Source of the DNA: B75-G9 sp964564905
Lineage (GTDB): Archaea; Hadarchaeota; Hadarchaeia; Hadarchaeales; Hadarchaeaceae
Direction of reading: 5' to 3'
Assembly (NCBI GenBank): GCA_964564905.1
Contig: CAZMCI010000015.1
Span: 1-24,510 of the forward strand
Length of the DNA: 24,510 bases
Made by a program: the position numbers and the translations under genes. The number at the start of each line of letters is the position of its first letter. Positions within the stretch are counted from its first letter, which is position 1. A model generated the notes under the pieces. That model was not told where the DNA came from. It made no database searches and was given only the letters and a program-made list of their open reading frames with translations. Below, piece after piece: positions 7,103 through 14,928 of this stretch.

Positions 7103-7498
7103 TTGGCCGTTCCACGTTTCTGGCGTGAGATTCCGAGCAGATATAACCTCATCGGCACCCGTTGTGGAAACTGCAATCAGGTTTACTTTCCCCCAAGATA
7201 CCTCTGTCCGAATTGCAGGCGCGTTGGAAAACTGGAGCCCTACAAGTTGAAGCCGCGGGGAAAGATTATATCCTATACCGTAATTTATGTGGCAGCGGAG
7301 GGATTCGAGGATCAAGTGCCGTACGTGCTTGCCATAGTGGAATTGGAGGATGGGCCACGCATTACGGCTCAGGTGACCGACTGTCGACCGGATGAGGTCA
7401 GAATTGGGGACGAGGTGGAGATCGTCTTCAGACGGATGGGACAGGAGGGCGAGGAAGGGGTTTTGTATTACGGATACAAATGCAAGAAGATATCCTGA
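7103..7498 (+). CDS. DUF35 OB-fold / zinc-ribbon scaffold protein
   Basis: This 131-residue protein has an N-terminal rubredoxin-like zinc ribbon (Cys21-x2-Cys24 and Cys35-x2-Cys38) and a C-terminal OB-fold (about 50-130, with GKIISYTVIYVAAEGFED and IGDEVEIVFRRMG). In the archaeal thiolase/HMGS complex the DUF35 subunit bridges the two enzymes and contributes to the CoA channel. The TTG start directly abuts the thiolase TAG stop and is supported by AGGAGGGG at 7088-7095, 7 nt upstream. It is the last gene of the operon; the convergent trmI ends 26 bp further on. Confidence 0.95.
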   Translation: MAVPRFWREIPSRYNLIGTRCGNCNQVYFPPRYLCPNCRRVGKLEPYKLKPRGKIISYTVIYVAAEGFEDQVPYVLAIVELEDGPRITAQVTDCRPDEVRIGDEVEIVFRRMGQEGEEGVLYYGYKCKKIS

Positions 7499-7524
7499 GA
7501 GTACCGAGACCCAAATTTTGACGC

Positions 7525-8299
7525 TCACACGCGCCTAGCGAACGTGAGATAGCCGGTGTGAGCTATCATGCGCGTGCTTGGCCTCGTGCATTTGGAGCTT
7601 ATCTCAAATTCTCTGACCAAGCACTCGATGGTTTTGATGTTCGTGAATTTGAAGTCNNNNNNNNNNTTTGAAGTCAGGGAATGCGCGGTAGAGACGTTGC
7701 AAGTGCTCGACACACGGCGCGAACACCGAGAGATATCCGCCTGGTTTTAGCGCTCGTTCGGCGTGTGGCAGGACACGTTCCGGTTGTGGGATATCCAGAG
7801 CCACAAGATCCACGTTTTCTTCATCTATCCCTTCGCAGATATCTTTGAGTTTTATCTTCACCACCTCGCTCAGGCCAGCCAGTCTGACGTTTTCCTCCGC
7901 TATCTTGGCGAAGTCCTCACGGATCTCATAGCTCGTCACTTGCCCGTTTGGCCTTACCAGATTTCCCAGAAATATCGTGAGCGATCCAGATCCCGTTCCT
8001 CCCTCAACCACAAGACTTCCAGGACCCACTCCGGTGTTGGCCACCACCTGTGCAGAGTCCTTCGGGAGCATTATCTGGGGGACACGACGAATTTTTTGTA
8101 GATAGTCCACGATGGACGGACGGAGTAGGACGAACTCCCTGCCCAGGTGGGACCTCAACCTTTCCCCCGGTTCTTTTCCTATTGCCTCACCGAGCTCGAT
8201 CACTCCAAAATTCGTCTGAAACTGTCTTTTCTCTGCTTTTGTTAGATATTTCCTGCCGCGTTCGTCAATTAGTATGATCTGTTCTCCTTCACCTATCAC
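7525..8299 (-). CDS. trmI: tRNA (adenine-N1) methyltransferase, split by an assembly gap
   Basis: It methylates N1 of adenine 57/58 in the T-loop of archaeal tRNAs using S-adenosylmethionine. The N-terminal part carries the small TrmI beta domain (about 1-70) and the Rossmann methyltransferase fold with the cofactor loop VVEGGTGSGSLTIFLG at 97-112. The C-terminal part, ECLVREFEI, TRPSTRMIAHTGYLTFARR, is the family's characteristic tail and is read in another frame past ten Ns. The 9-bp sequence TTTGAAGTC stands on both sides of the Ns; collapsing one copy and the Ns restores a single 251-residue frame (FPDFK joined to FTNIKTIE), close to the roughly 253 residues of Pyrococcus TrmI. The gene is therefore intact. 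GTG start with GGGGAGGG upstream; divergent from secF. Confidence 0.93.
7657..7666. other. Assembly gap (10 N)
   Basis: Ten Ns are flanked by identical 9-bp ends, TTTGAAGTC at 7648-7656 and 7667-7675. This is what is left when two contigs overlapping by 9 bp are scaffolded with a default spacer. Most likely no bases are missing. Confidence 0.97.
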
Positions 8300-8356
8300 G
8301 GTGCCCTCCCCGCCAAGTTATTTACCCGCATCTAAAAATAATAAGAGGGTCCGAAC
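8300..8356. promoter_or_regulatory. Divergent promoter region, trmI / secF
   Basis: The 57-bp spacer holds two AT-rich TATA-like blocks, around 8317-8325 and 8333-8343. Read on the plus strand, the first would place a secF start site about 10 nt before its ATG; read on the minus strand, the second would place a short leader before the trmI GTG. Which block serves which gene is not certain. Confidence 0.4.
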
Positions 8357-9238
8357 ATGAAGCTCGCGTGGCCTCAGCAGCGTCTTAGCGGACGTCAGCT
8401 GGCAGCGATTCCGTTGGCGTTGGCGATATTCTTCAGTTCCGTCACTTTGGTGGCTCTGGCATCCGGTGCTTTTCCGGTGAGCAGGGATTTCAGGGGTGGA
8501 TCCCTGATACGTGTGAGTGGGGAAAATCTTCCGGACATCGAGGATGTCGAGGCCGCCGTTGAGAACCTGCTCGGAAGCGACGTGGATGTGGACCCCATCG
8601 AGAACGGTCTCGACATAAGGACGGACAACGTGCTCGACGATACCGGGGAGAACCTCGTCAAGTCGATGTTTTCGGATCAATTCGGTATTCCCGAGGACGC
8701 CATCACGATAGAGACGATGGGCCCGACCATCACCGGTCTTTACTCTCAACAGGCCAGAAACGCCCTCATCGGCGCGTTCGTCGCCATGGCGGTAATAGTT
8801 TTCATCGCGTTCCGGAAACGGATCACCATAGGGGCGATCCTTCTCTCCGTCGCGCTTGACATGTTGGGAGTGCTCGGGTGCATGGCGCTCTTCGGGGTTG
8901 AGCTCAGTTTGGCATCGATCGCCGGTTTCCTGATGTTGATAGGTTACGCTGTCGACACGAATGTCCTTCTCACCACACGCGTGCTCAAAAGAATGGAGGA
9001 CGAGCCTAGGCGGAGGGTGGTCGACGCGATGCGCACCGGGTTGATGATGAACTGCAGCACTTTGATACCGATCGTCTCGCTAAACGTCATCACGACCGCT
9101 CCGCAGCTTTCCCAGCTCACCGCAGTGTTGATCTTCGGCATAATCATCGATATCTTCAACACGTGGTTCCTGAACGCGGCCATACTCCTGCGCCATGTTG
9201 AACGACAGAGGAGGAGAGAATATCATGTCAGTACTTAG
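8357..9238 (+). CDS. secF: Protein-export membrane protein SecF
   Basis: SecF works with SecD in the membrane to assist SecYE-dependent protein export. The 293 residues follow the six-helix SecF plan: TM1 at about 15-38, an external loop (about 40-130) beginning with the conserved DFRGGSLIRV, then five helices from about 136 to 278. Helix 4 carries GYAVDTNVLL with the conserved Asp200, the residue linked to ion translocation in the RND-like family. As usual in archaea, secF precedes secD, reversed relative to most bacteria. The ATG is preceded by AGAGGG. Its 3' end overlaps the secD start by 14 nt, implying translational coupling. Confidence 0.95.
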   Translation: MKLAWPQQRLSGRQLAAIPLALAIFFSSVTLVALASGAFPVSRDFRGGSLIRVSGENLPDIEDVEAAVENLLGSDVDVDPIENGLDIRTDNVLDDTGENLVKSMFSDQFGIPEDAITIETMGPTITGLYSQQARNALIGAFVAMAVIVFIAFRKRITIGAILLSVALDMLGVLGCMALFGVELSLASIAGFLMLIGYAVDTNVLLTTRVLKRMEDEPRRRVVDAMRTGLMMNCSTLIPIVSLNVITTAPQLSQLTAVLIFGIIIDIFNTWFLNAAILLRHVERQRRREYHVST

Positions 9239-11075
9239 AGAACGGCGTGTCATGCTGATGCTGCTCGTGGCTTTCCTGTCGGTCATGCTGGTCTGGAGTC
9301 CGTGGAAAGAGGTCGACCCGAGGGTGGAGGAGGCGATCGGATGGCCGTCGGAGTACACACGTGGTTTGAGCTTTGGCGTGGATATCATCGGTGGCTCCAG
9401 GATAATCTTGGGACTCGAGGCTTACCACGTCACGTTCAAGATAGATCAGGAAAATGTGGAAAACGCTTGGTCCCTGATGGTGGAGAAACTCGAGGACAAC
9501 CTGTACGTGAGCATCAAGACCATAAGTTTTGATTCATCGGCTGGACAGGCCGTGGCAGAAATCGGGAGACCGGTCACCTCAGATATGCTCGAGGAGATAA
9601 TCGGGGATCTCGGCACCGTTGTGAAAATAGAAGAGACGATAAGCGATGCGACCCGTGATGAGGTGATCTCCATCCTCGAGACTAGGGTGGATCCATATGG
9701 GACACTTGGCGTACAGTTCAGGGCGCTGGGGGCCAACTTGGTCCTCTTTGAGGCCGCGGGGCTCTCCACCGAACAGGCCAAAACCCTTCTTGGAAAGCCC
9801 GGGCGGCTCGAAATTTTCTTTGAGAACGAGGTCCTCCTGCGGGGAGAGGATATAGTGAGCGTGGGAGCGCCGTATCCAAGTGCTCCTGGGTCTCAGACGG
9901 TCGAGTTGCCCTTCAGGTTGACGGACGATGGAGCCACGCGTTTCAGGGATGCAGCGGCAGGCAAGGCTAACTACCCGACTGTGATCTATGTTGACCGTCC
10001 ATCCGACTCCATAGTGCTCTTCGACAGCGATGTCCTGAGCGAGCTTCCGGCCTCGCTCGTATACGACACCGGTGAAAAGATGTTCAAGGGGATGACTGAA
10101 CAGGGGATGGAATACCCCATAAACGTCTCCGCGGTTGGAAGCGATGTGGGGGAGCTTTCGTCATCGGCCAGACAGTTTCTGGAGGATCAGGTTGGTCTGA
10201 AATTAAAGGTTCTCCTGCTCGGTGATTTTCCTGATGAGGTCATTGAAAATATACCTTCAGATTATGAGGTCGAAAACATCTCCAGGCTTACAGACGAAAG
10301 CGTTGAGGACTGGATTGAGAGAGCATGTGGTCTCAAGAGCGTGGTGACGATCAGCCCGAGCTTGGCGTCCCGCCTCGCTTCCGGGGAGGTGACCAAGGAG
10401 CTTGTGATCACCATCACTCGCGCTTCGCAGGAGGAGGCGATGAACGAAGCTAGGAACCTGAGGTTAGTGCTGTCGGAGAGGTTGCCCGTCAACATCTCGT
10501 ATGAAAGTGAGACGTCCATAGATGCCCGATTGGGCACGGAGTTTCTGAGGGAGGCGATTATTGCAGGGATGGCGGCACTTGTTGGGGTCTGGGCACTTGT
10601 GTACCTCCGATATCGGGACATCCTCATTGGTTTTTCCATTATAGCCACCATGATGTGTGAACTGGTGATCACCCTCGGGACGGCATCCGTTCTCCATTGG
10701 TCCATCGGTCTGCCCGAACTTGGAGGTCTAATCATCGTCATCGGTACCGGGGTCGACCACCAGATAATTATAACAGACGAGATACTCAGGGGAGGTCTAC
10801 CCGAAGCAAAGACGGTGAACCTGAGGGGAAGGGTCTCCCGGGCATTTGGGATAATATTTGTCGCAGTGGCCACAACCGTGGCGGCCATGGCCATGCTCGC
10901 TTGGCTTGGTTTCGGAGCGATGAGAGGGTTTGCCATCATCACAATTGCCGGTTTGCTGATCGCCGTGTTTCTGACACGGCCGGTATATGCTCGGATGGCC
11001 AGCGCCATCATAGGGTGGAGGCATTCCAGAGCCACCGGAATTCTACAAGGTCGAGAATCATCTCAGAAGAAGTAA
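9225..11075 (+). CDS. secD: Protein-export membrane protein SecD
   Basis: Partner of SecF in export. From the ATG at 9225 (GAGGAGAG at 9211-9218, 6 nt upstream) it is 616 residues. TM1 covers about 8-25; the large external region (about 40-440) starts with the family's GLSFGVDIIGGSRI and contains a ferredoxin-like P1 base and a head domain. Five C-terminal helices lie between about 440 and 600, with GTGVDHQIIITDE carrying the conserved Asp511 and MRGFAIITIAGLL near the end. A longer in-frame start at 9195 lies inside secF and lacks a better ribosome site. The last 18 nt overlap the 3' end of the convergent small membrane-protein gene. Confidence 0.95.
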   Translation: MSVLRERRVMLMLLVAFLSVMLVWSPWKEVDPRVEEAIGWPSEYTRGLSFGVDIIGGSRIILGLEAYHVTFKIDQENVENAWSLMVEKLEDNLYVSIKTISFDSSAGQAVAEIGRPVTSDMLEEIIGDLGTVVKIEETISDATRDEVISILETRVDPYGTLGVQFRALGANLVLFEAAGLSTEQAKTLLGKPGRLEIFFENEVLLRGEDIVSVGAPYPSAPGSQTVELPFRLTDDGATRFRDAAAGKANYPTVIYVDRPSDSIVLFDSDVLSELPASLVYDTGEKMFKGMTEQGMEYPINVSAVGSDVGELSSSARQFLEDQVGLKLKVLLLGDFPDEVIENIPSDYEVENISRLTDESVEDWIERACGLKSVVTISPSLASRLASGEVTKELVITITRASQEEAMNEARNLRLVLSERLPVNISYESETSIDARLGTEFLREAIIAGMAALVGVWALVYLRYRDILIGFSIIATMMCELVITLGTASVLHWSIGLPELGGLIIVIGTGVDHQIIITDEILRGGLPEAKTVNLRGRVSRAFGIIFVAVATTVAAMAMLAWLGFGAMRGFAIITIAGLLIAVFLTRPVYARMASAIIGWRHSRATGILQGRESSQKK

Positions 11076-11339
11076 TAAAGTGGAGATGATCGAAAGAGTT
11101 CCGATGACGAGCACGAGACAGAGAAAAATTCGGTGCACACCAAATGTTTTGAGTGCACGTTCAGAGACGAGGTAAATCGAAGTTACGCACGCGAAGTAAA
11201 ACCACAGGATCGCGGTAGAGATGAAGAGAGGGTCCAGCTTAGCGAGGATCATAACGAAGGCCAAGCATCCAACCGCCACGTTTGAGAGGACGAGTGGGTA
11301 GAAAAGCGCTGCGAGCACGGTCAGTCTGCCAGTTTTCAT
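11058..11339 (-). CDS. Small three-helix membrane protein, function unknown
   Basis: I do not recognise a family. From the ATG at 11339 the product is 93 residues with three predicted membrane helices (about 6-32, 37-57 and 70-91), short polar connectors (KLDP; SERALKTFGVHR) and a very hydrophobic C-terminus ending ISTLLLLLR. The start is well supported: AGGTG overlaps the stop codon of the UPF0216 gene and lies 7 nt before the ATG. It is the last gene of the ATP synthase transcript, so it may be co-expressed with the membrane complex. Its layout is loosely like an AtpI/UncI-type assembly helper, but no sequence motif supports that. Confidence 0.75.
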   Translation of the reverse strand: MKTGRLTVLAALFYPLVLSNVAVGCLAFVMILAKLDPLFISTAILWFYFACVTSIYLVSERALKTFGVHRIFLCLVLVIGTLSIISTLLLLLR

Positions 11340-11344
11340 ATTTT

Positions 11345-11728
11345 TCACCTGAAGAGATACTGGGTCGTCGTCGGGAGTTTTCTTCGCAAGACAAGGACCT
11401 CTGGTCTGTAGATCACCATATCCCCCTCGGCCTCTCTGCCCAAGATTTTTCCGGCTACCCACGTTTCTGCATTTCCCCTTATTTTGGCGGCGCCTCTGCC
11501 GAGCCCATGTTCAAACGATATCAAAATGGGAAGCCGTAATTCGTCCCATTTGTCCTCAGGTAAAAGTCCGGCGAGAAACCTAAGCTCTTCCCGCTTGAAC
11601 ACATGTCTGCTCCCGTCCAGGGTGTTCACCCCAGGGTTTGGGGAAGCGAGGGCCTCTCTCAGCGATATACGGTTCTTGGGGAGATGTGCGTTGAGCCTGC
11701 CGAGTTCCAGCTTGATCAGGCGATCCAT
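11345..11728 (-). CDS. UPF0216 (DUF61) family protein
   Basis: This 127-residue protein fits the archaeal UPF0216/DUF61 family of unknown function: LNAHLPKNRISLREAL near the N-terminus, a central HVFKREELRFLAGLLPEDKWDELRLPI block, and a C-terminal segment with VAGKILGREAEGDMVIYRPEVLVLRRKLPTT split across strands. It looks soluble, with no signal peptide or membrane helix. The ATG lies 2 nt after the atpD stop and the next gene starts 5 nt after its own stop, so it is embedded in the ATP synthase transcript. Whether that placement is functional is unknown. Confidence 0.85.
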   Translation of the reverse strand: MDRLIKLELGRLNAHLPKNRISLREALASPNPGVNTLDGSRHVFKREELRFLAGLLPEDKWDELRLPILISFEHGLGRGAAKIRGNAETWVAGKILGREAEGDMVIYRPEVLVLRRKLPTTTQYLFR

Positions 11729-11730
11729 GG

Positions 11731-12369
11731 TTATCTGCGTTCCTCAAGTACTGCTTTTATTCGTTTTAACCTCGTGAAGTTTTCGCGCTCCATTTCGTCT
11801 AGCCTCATAGATATGAACTTGATGGTCCGCTCCAGTCTCGGTATCAGTATGTACTCAAGGGCATTTACCCTGCGTCTGGTCTTTTCCAGTTCTTTGGCTA
11901 TGGCGAAGGCGGAGGCTTCTAGCTCTGCGTACCTGATCAGAAGCTTGAGGGCAAGCTCGAATTCTCCGGCTGATTTGTCAAGTGCAGAGGACGTCGTGTG
12001 CAGGCCGTACCCTCTGGCCAGAGCATCACGCTTCATCTCGATATCCTCGATCATCGGTACCGGGATACCCATGACGTGACGGCTTGAGATCTCCAACCTG
12101 GCATCGCGGATGGTCTCTCTGGCGGACTCCAGGGTCTCGATCGTCCCAATTTCGGCAAAGCACTCGCTCAGCGCCCGGTGCGCTTTGTGAAGTTGTTCGA
12201 TCGCTGCCCGTTTCGAATCCTGAATCCTCCTCAGCACATCGAAAAACTCCATCACCAGAGCGTCCATTTTCTCTCTGAGCAGGTCATGTCCTCTCTGAGC
12301 CAGGTCTATCCTACGTTTGAGTTTTATGAGTTCCATACGGGTTGGAGGAACCGTCAGGTTTGTCGCCAT
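11731..12369 (-). CDS. atpD: A-type ATP synthase subunit D (central stalk)
   Basis: Subunit D is the coiled-coil rotor shaft that turns inside the A3B3 head. The 212-residue length is typical, and the N-terminal TVPPTRMELIKLKRRIDLAQRGHDLLREK and C-terminal RRVNALEYILIPRLERTIKFI are family signatures; both form the long antiparallel coiled coil. The ATG directly follows the atpF TAG stop. In Thermococcales atpD comes last after atpA-atpB; here it follows atpF because A and B are in a separate divergent unit. Confidence 0.96.
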   Translation of the reverse strand: MATNLTVPPTRMELIKLKRRIDLAQRGHDLLREKMDALVMEFFDVLRRIQDSKRAAIEQLHKAHRALSECFAEIGTIETLESARETIRDARLEISSRHVMGIPVPMIEDIEMKRDALARGYGLHTTSSALDKSAGEFELALKLLIRYAELEASAFAIAKELEKTRRRVNALEYILIPRLERTIKFISMRLDEMERENFTRLKRIKAVLEERR

Positions 12370-12708
12370 CTACCCCGCCTCTCCTTTTATAGTGACTTCG
12401 GTTCCGACGGTTCGCCTGATCACCTCGCTGAGTTCATCGATCGACGGTATGTACCCGGTTTTGTCCGGGATCTTGAGAACCACCGGAAGCATGCCCTTCC
12501 CACGCATCAGCTGACCGAACTCCGGTTCCAGCTCCTCCGCAATGCGGTAGGTCAGTAAGACCAGCCCGATGCTTTTGTCCTCTAGAAATTTTCTCAATTT
12601 TTCGAGAGTTTCTCCCCTGCTTTTGTGCACCTGCGTATATGATACTCCTGCCAACGCCATTCCGGTAGATGTGGACAGATCACCTATCACGGCTATTCTA
12701 TAGCTCAA
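12370..12708 (-). CDS. atpF: A-type ATP synthase subunit F (central stalk)
   Basis: Subunit F is a small Rossmann-like regulator bound to D in the rotor. The 112 residues show the family start, SYRIAVIGDLSTSTGMALAGV, then GLVLLTYRIAEELEP and PVVLKIPDKTGY. The TTG start lies 11 nt inside the end of atpC and is backed by GAGGGTG about 6 nt upstream, so translation is coupled. No unusual features. Confidence 0.95.
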   Translation of the reverse strand: MSYRIAVIGDLSTSTGMALAGVSYTQVHKSRGETLEKLRKFLEDKSIGLVLLTYRIAEELEPEFGQLMRGKGMLPVVLKIPDKTGYIPSIDELSEVIRRTVGTEVTIKGEAG

Positions 12709-13831
12709 TTTTTGGCACCCTCACCATTTTTTCCTTAATTTTTTGCGACTGAAACCCATCCATCTTTAGTCTGATTATCGCACGTAGATTTTTTACCTCG
12801 GCCTCTTTTTGTTTGATGTAGGAGATCACCGGTGCTATGCTGAAAAATTTTGTGAGTCCGAGCCATCTACATAGTTTGAGATGACCTTCATCCAAAGCCC
12901 GTTCCGCTGCCTGCACTCCCTCCCGCTCTATCTGGGTGATGGCGTCGGACAGTACCCTTCCCGGTGTGGTGATGCGGATCATGTGTATCGCGGAGCGAAT
13001 GTCATCCGCCATTATCATGGCTTTGAGCATTTCCTCCGTGAGCTCGTGGGATGGTCTTATTAGACGCTTTTCGATCTCCTCCGGGGCCGTATTTTCCTGC
13101 TTAAGCCGCAGGATGAGCTTGATGTTAACCGAGTCTATCTCGTATCCGATCATCGACTTCAGGATTGAACGTTGCGAACGTTTTTCCAGCACTTCTTTCC
13201 ATAGGCTTTTGTAGTAATTCATGTCAAGTGCCGATATAATGGCCGTGACTCCTATCTTTTTATAGTCCTCAAGTGCTCCCGCCACAGCGTCAAAGTATTC
13301 GCTTCCTTTTAGAAATTCGAGTAACTCGTTAAAGTCGTTCGCCGACGCTAGCATTTCGAGTCTTTCACGGGGCATGGTTGGAGAGGGTACGAGCTCGTGA
13401 ACTCTTCGTTCGGGAGGTATCTCTTCGTGGATCATGGTCACGATGGCTTTGAGATTCATGAGGTCTCTTCGTTGCAAAATTTTCATGACGATATTTTTTC
13501 TTTCCCGGGGCACCATGGAAAGCAACTCGCGGTACCGCATGTTCAGATTTTCCATGAATGCTTTCTCCACGGCGATCATGTCCACCTCTCCTTCTCGCTG
13601 GATTTCGGTGAGTTGGGGCCGGTATTCGGTCTCATCGAGCGCGGAAAAGATGTTCGTGATGCTCTGGGTCTCCACAAGTTCCATCAGGCGTGCCTCCGAA
13701 AGCAGCTTGGCTTCCCATGCACTCACCGTGGCATTGCAGAATACATACGCCATCGAGCGCTTGGCGCTGATGGTGACCCAAGTGAGGAGAGCCCCCATCA
13801 GGACCAGGACGAGGAGTATGACCTCCATCAT
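12698..13831 (-). CDS. atpC: A-type ATP synthase subunit C (rotor-ring adaptor)
   Basis: Subunit C (the V-ATPase subunit d homologue) is the funnel that seats the central stalk on the proteolipid ring. The 377-residue protein is helical throughout, with family features such as YVFCNATVSAWEAKLLSEARLMELVE at about 29-54, internal repeats of about 110 residues and a C-terminal VISYIKQKEAEVKNLRAIIRLK. Residues about 3-22 (EVILLVLVLMGALLTWVTIS) form an added hydrophobic N-terminal segment that could anchor it in the membrane; I recall a comparable extension in Thermococcales. Two adjacent ATG codons (13831, 13828) overlap the atpE stop codon, so either could start it. Confidence 0.94.
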   Translation of the reverse strand: MMEVILLVLVLMGALLTWVTISAKRSMAYVFCNATVSAWEAKLLSEARLMELVETQSITNIFSALDETEYRPQLTEIQREGEVDMIAVEKAFMENLNMRYRELLSMVPRERKNIVMKILQRRDLMNLKAIVTMIHEEIPPERRVHELVPSPTMPRERLEMLASANDFNELLEFLKGSEYFDAVAGALEDYKKIGVTAIISALDMNYYKSLWKEVLEKRSQRSILKSMIGYEIDSVNIKLILRLKQENTAPEEIEKRLIRPSHELTEEMLKAMIMADDIRSAIHMIRITTPGRVLSDAITQIEREGVQAAERALDEGHLKLCRWLGLTKFFSIAPVISYIKQKEAEVKNLRAIIRLKMDGFQSQKIKEKMVRVPKIEL

Positions 13832-14445
13832 TTGAACCCTTCGAAAAGGATCTTTGCCACCCTCGTCCTCAACGTCTCGAATTCTCTCCGCATCCTGCCA
13901 TCGAATGTCTCGTCCATCTCGATCTTCAGATCTGGCGCCATGATCTTCACTCCTCCGATCACCTTGATTGCTTCACCGAGGGAGACCTCGCCGAACTCTC
14001 GCTTGAGCCTGTCTTTGTGTTTCTCCAAGATCTTCAGATCGTGATGGTTGGCTTGGATCACAGCTCTGGATCCTCCGAGCTTTTTGATGGCATCCATCGT
14101 CATGTGGAGTAGGTCCTCCTCGTATCTCGGGGACGAGCAGTACTTCCGGAGGCTGGTTTCAGCTTTTTTGAAGGTCTCGTTTATCAGCTCTTCCCGTTTC
14201 TGAAGCATTTCTCTTTTCGCCCGCATCCGACCTTCGGCGAGTATTCCCTCGCGCATCTCCTCTCCGCGGATTTTTGCGTTTTTCATTTCCTGTTCTTCCT
14301 CCTCCTTAGCGCCGAGTTGAGCAGCGTCCAAGATGGTGCGGGCCTCTTTTTTGGCTTCCTGGATTATCGATCCGGCTTTTTCCTTCGCCTCTCTTAAGAT
14401 ATCATCTACTATGAGCTGGGCGCCTTTCTCGATAGGCAATGTCAC
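13828..14445 (-). CDS. atpE: A-type ATP synthase subunit E (peripheral stalk)
   Basis: Subunit E pairs with H to form the peripheral stalks that hold the A3B3 head still. The 205 residues show the expected plan: a long charged N-terminal coiled coil (about 1-105, rich in Ala, Glu, Lys and Arg) and a globular C-terminal domain that caps the B subunit (about 110-205, with GEAIKVIGGVKIMAPDLKIEMDETFDGRM split over strands, the family's signature region). The GTG at 14445 is taken as start; a TTG six bases further in, better spaced from the G-rich site, is an alternative. It follows atpK after 6 nt. Confidence 0.95.
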   Translation of the reverse strand: MTLPIEKGAQLIVDDILREAKEKAGSIIQEAKKEARTILDAAQLGAKEEEEQEMKNAKIRGEEMREGILAEGRMRAKREMLQKREELINETFKKAETSLRKYCSSPRYEEDLLHMTMDAIKKLGGSRAVIQANHHDLKILEKHKDRLKREFGEVSLGEAIKVIGGVKIMAPDLKIEMDETFDGRMRREFETLRTRVAKILFEGFK

Positions 14446-14451
14446 CGCCCC

Positions 14452-14928
14452 TTATAACGCGCCGATGCTCGTGAGGATCAAAATCGTCGCCAGTAATCCA
14501 AGAATGGCGTAGAGTTCGACCATGACTGTGTACATTATCCCCTGCCCGAATACCTCCGGTCTCTTCGCGACAGCGCTAACACTTGCCGTGGCTACTTTCC
14601 CCTGCGCATATGCCGTGAATCCCTGCAGGATAGCAGGAACAGCGGCAGCCAGCACGGCTAGCTCGACCACTCCTGTTTTTAGTCCCCCTCCTCCGAGCAG
14701 ACCCGTTCCTATGAGGATGAGGAAGCCAGCGACGAAGCCATATATTCCTTGGGTACCCGGAAGCACCTCCAGCACGAAAAGTTTTGAGAACTTTTTTGGA
14801 TCCTCAGCGGAAACCGCTGCCGCAGCTACTCCGGTCATTCCCACACCTATGGCGGAAATTATCCCCGGAATCACCACCGCCAGTCCTGCTGCCAGCGCTA
14901 TGATCTCTTCACCTGCCAGGTCATTCAC
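14452..14928 (-). CDS. atpK: A-type ATP synthase proteolipid subunit K (c ring)
   Basis: It forms the ion-carrying rotor ring. The 158 residues contain two helical hairpins (four membrane helices, about 8-31, 50-77, 87-110 and 131-156), the duplicated 16-kDa form. Hairpin one reads VLPGTQGIYGF with no carboxylate at the ion position, whereas hairpin two keeps Glu138 in VMVELYAILG, so there is one ion site per four helices. Leu56, Thr59, Gln60, Gln109 and Glu138 match the Na+ ligands of the Enterococcus hirae K ring, pointing to Na+ coupling. The GTG start overlaps the atpI stop by 8 nt. Pyrococcus furiosus has the same unusual four-helix, one-site arrangement. Confidence 0.95.
   Translation of the reverse strand: MNDLAGEEIIALAAGLAVVIPGIISAIGVGMTGVAAAAVSAEDPKKFSKLFVLEVLPGTQGIYGFVAGFLILIGTGLLGGGGLKTGVVELAVLAAAVPAILQGFTAYAQGKVATASVSAVAKRPEVFGQGIMYTVMVELYAILGLLATILILTSIGAL

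Noticed and set aside
6539..7528. Long open frame (329 codons) on the minus strand opposite thiolase and DUF35
   Set aside because: It is antisense to two genes with clear catalytic motifs, and its translation has no recognisable domain.
7525..7713. Separate small gene overlapping the N gap
   Set aside because: Its last 40 residues are the TrmI C-terminus; the first part is a wrong-frame read across the Ns.
7604..8299. trmI as a frameshifted pseudogene
   Set aside because: The frame break falls exactly on the N gap with duplicated 9-bp edges, so it is an assembly product.
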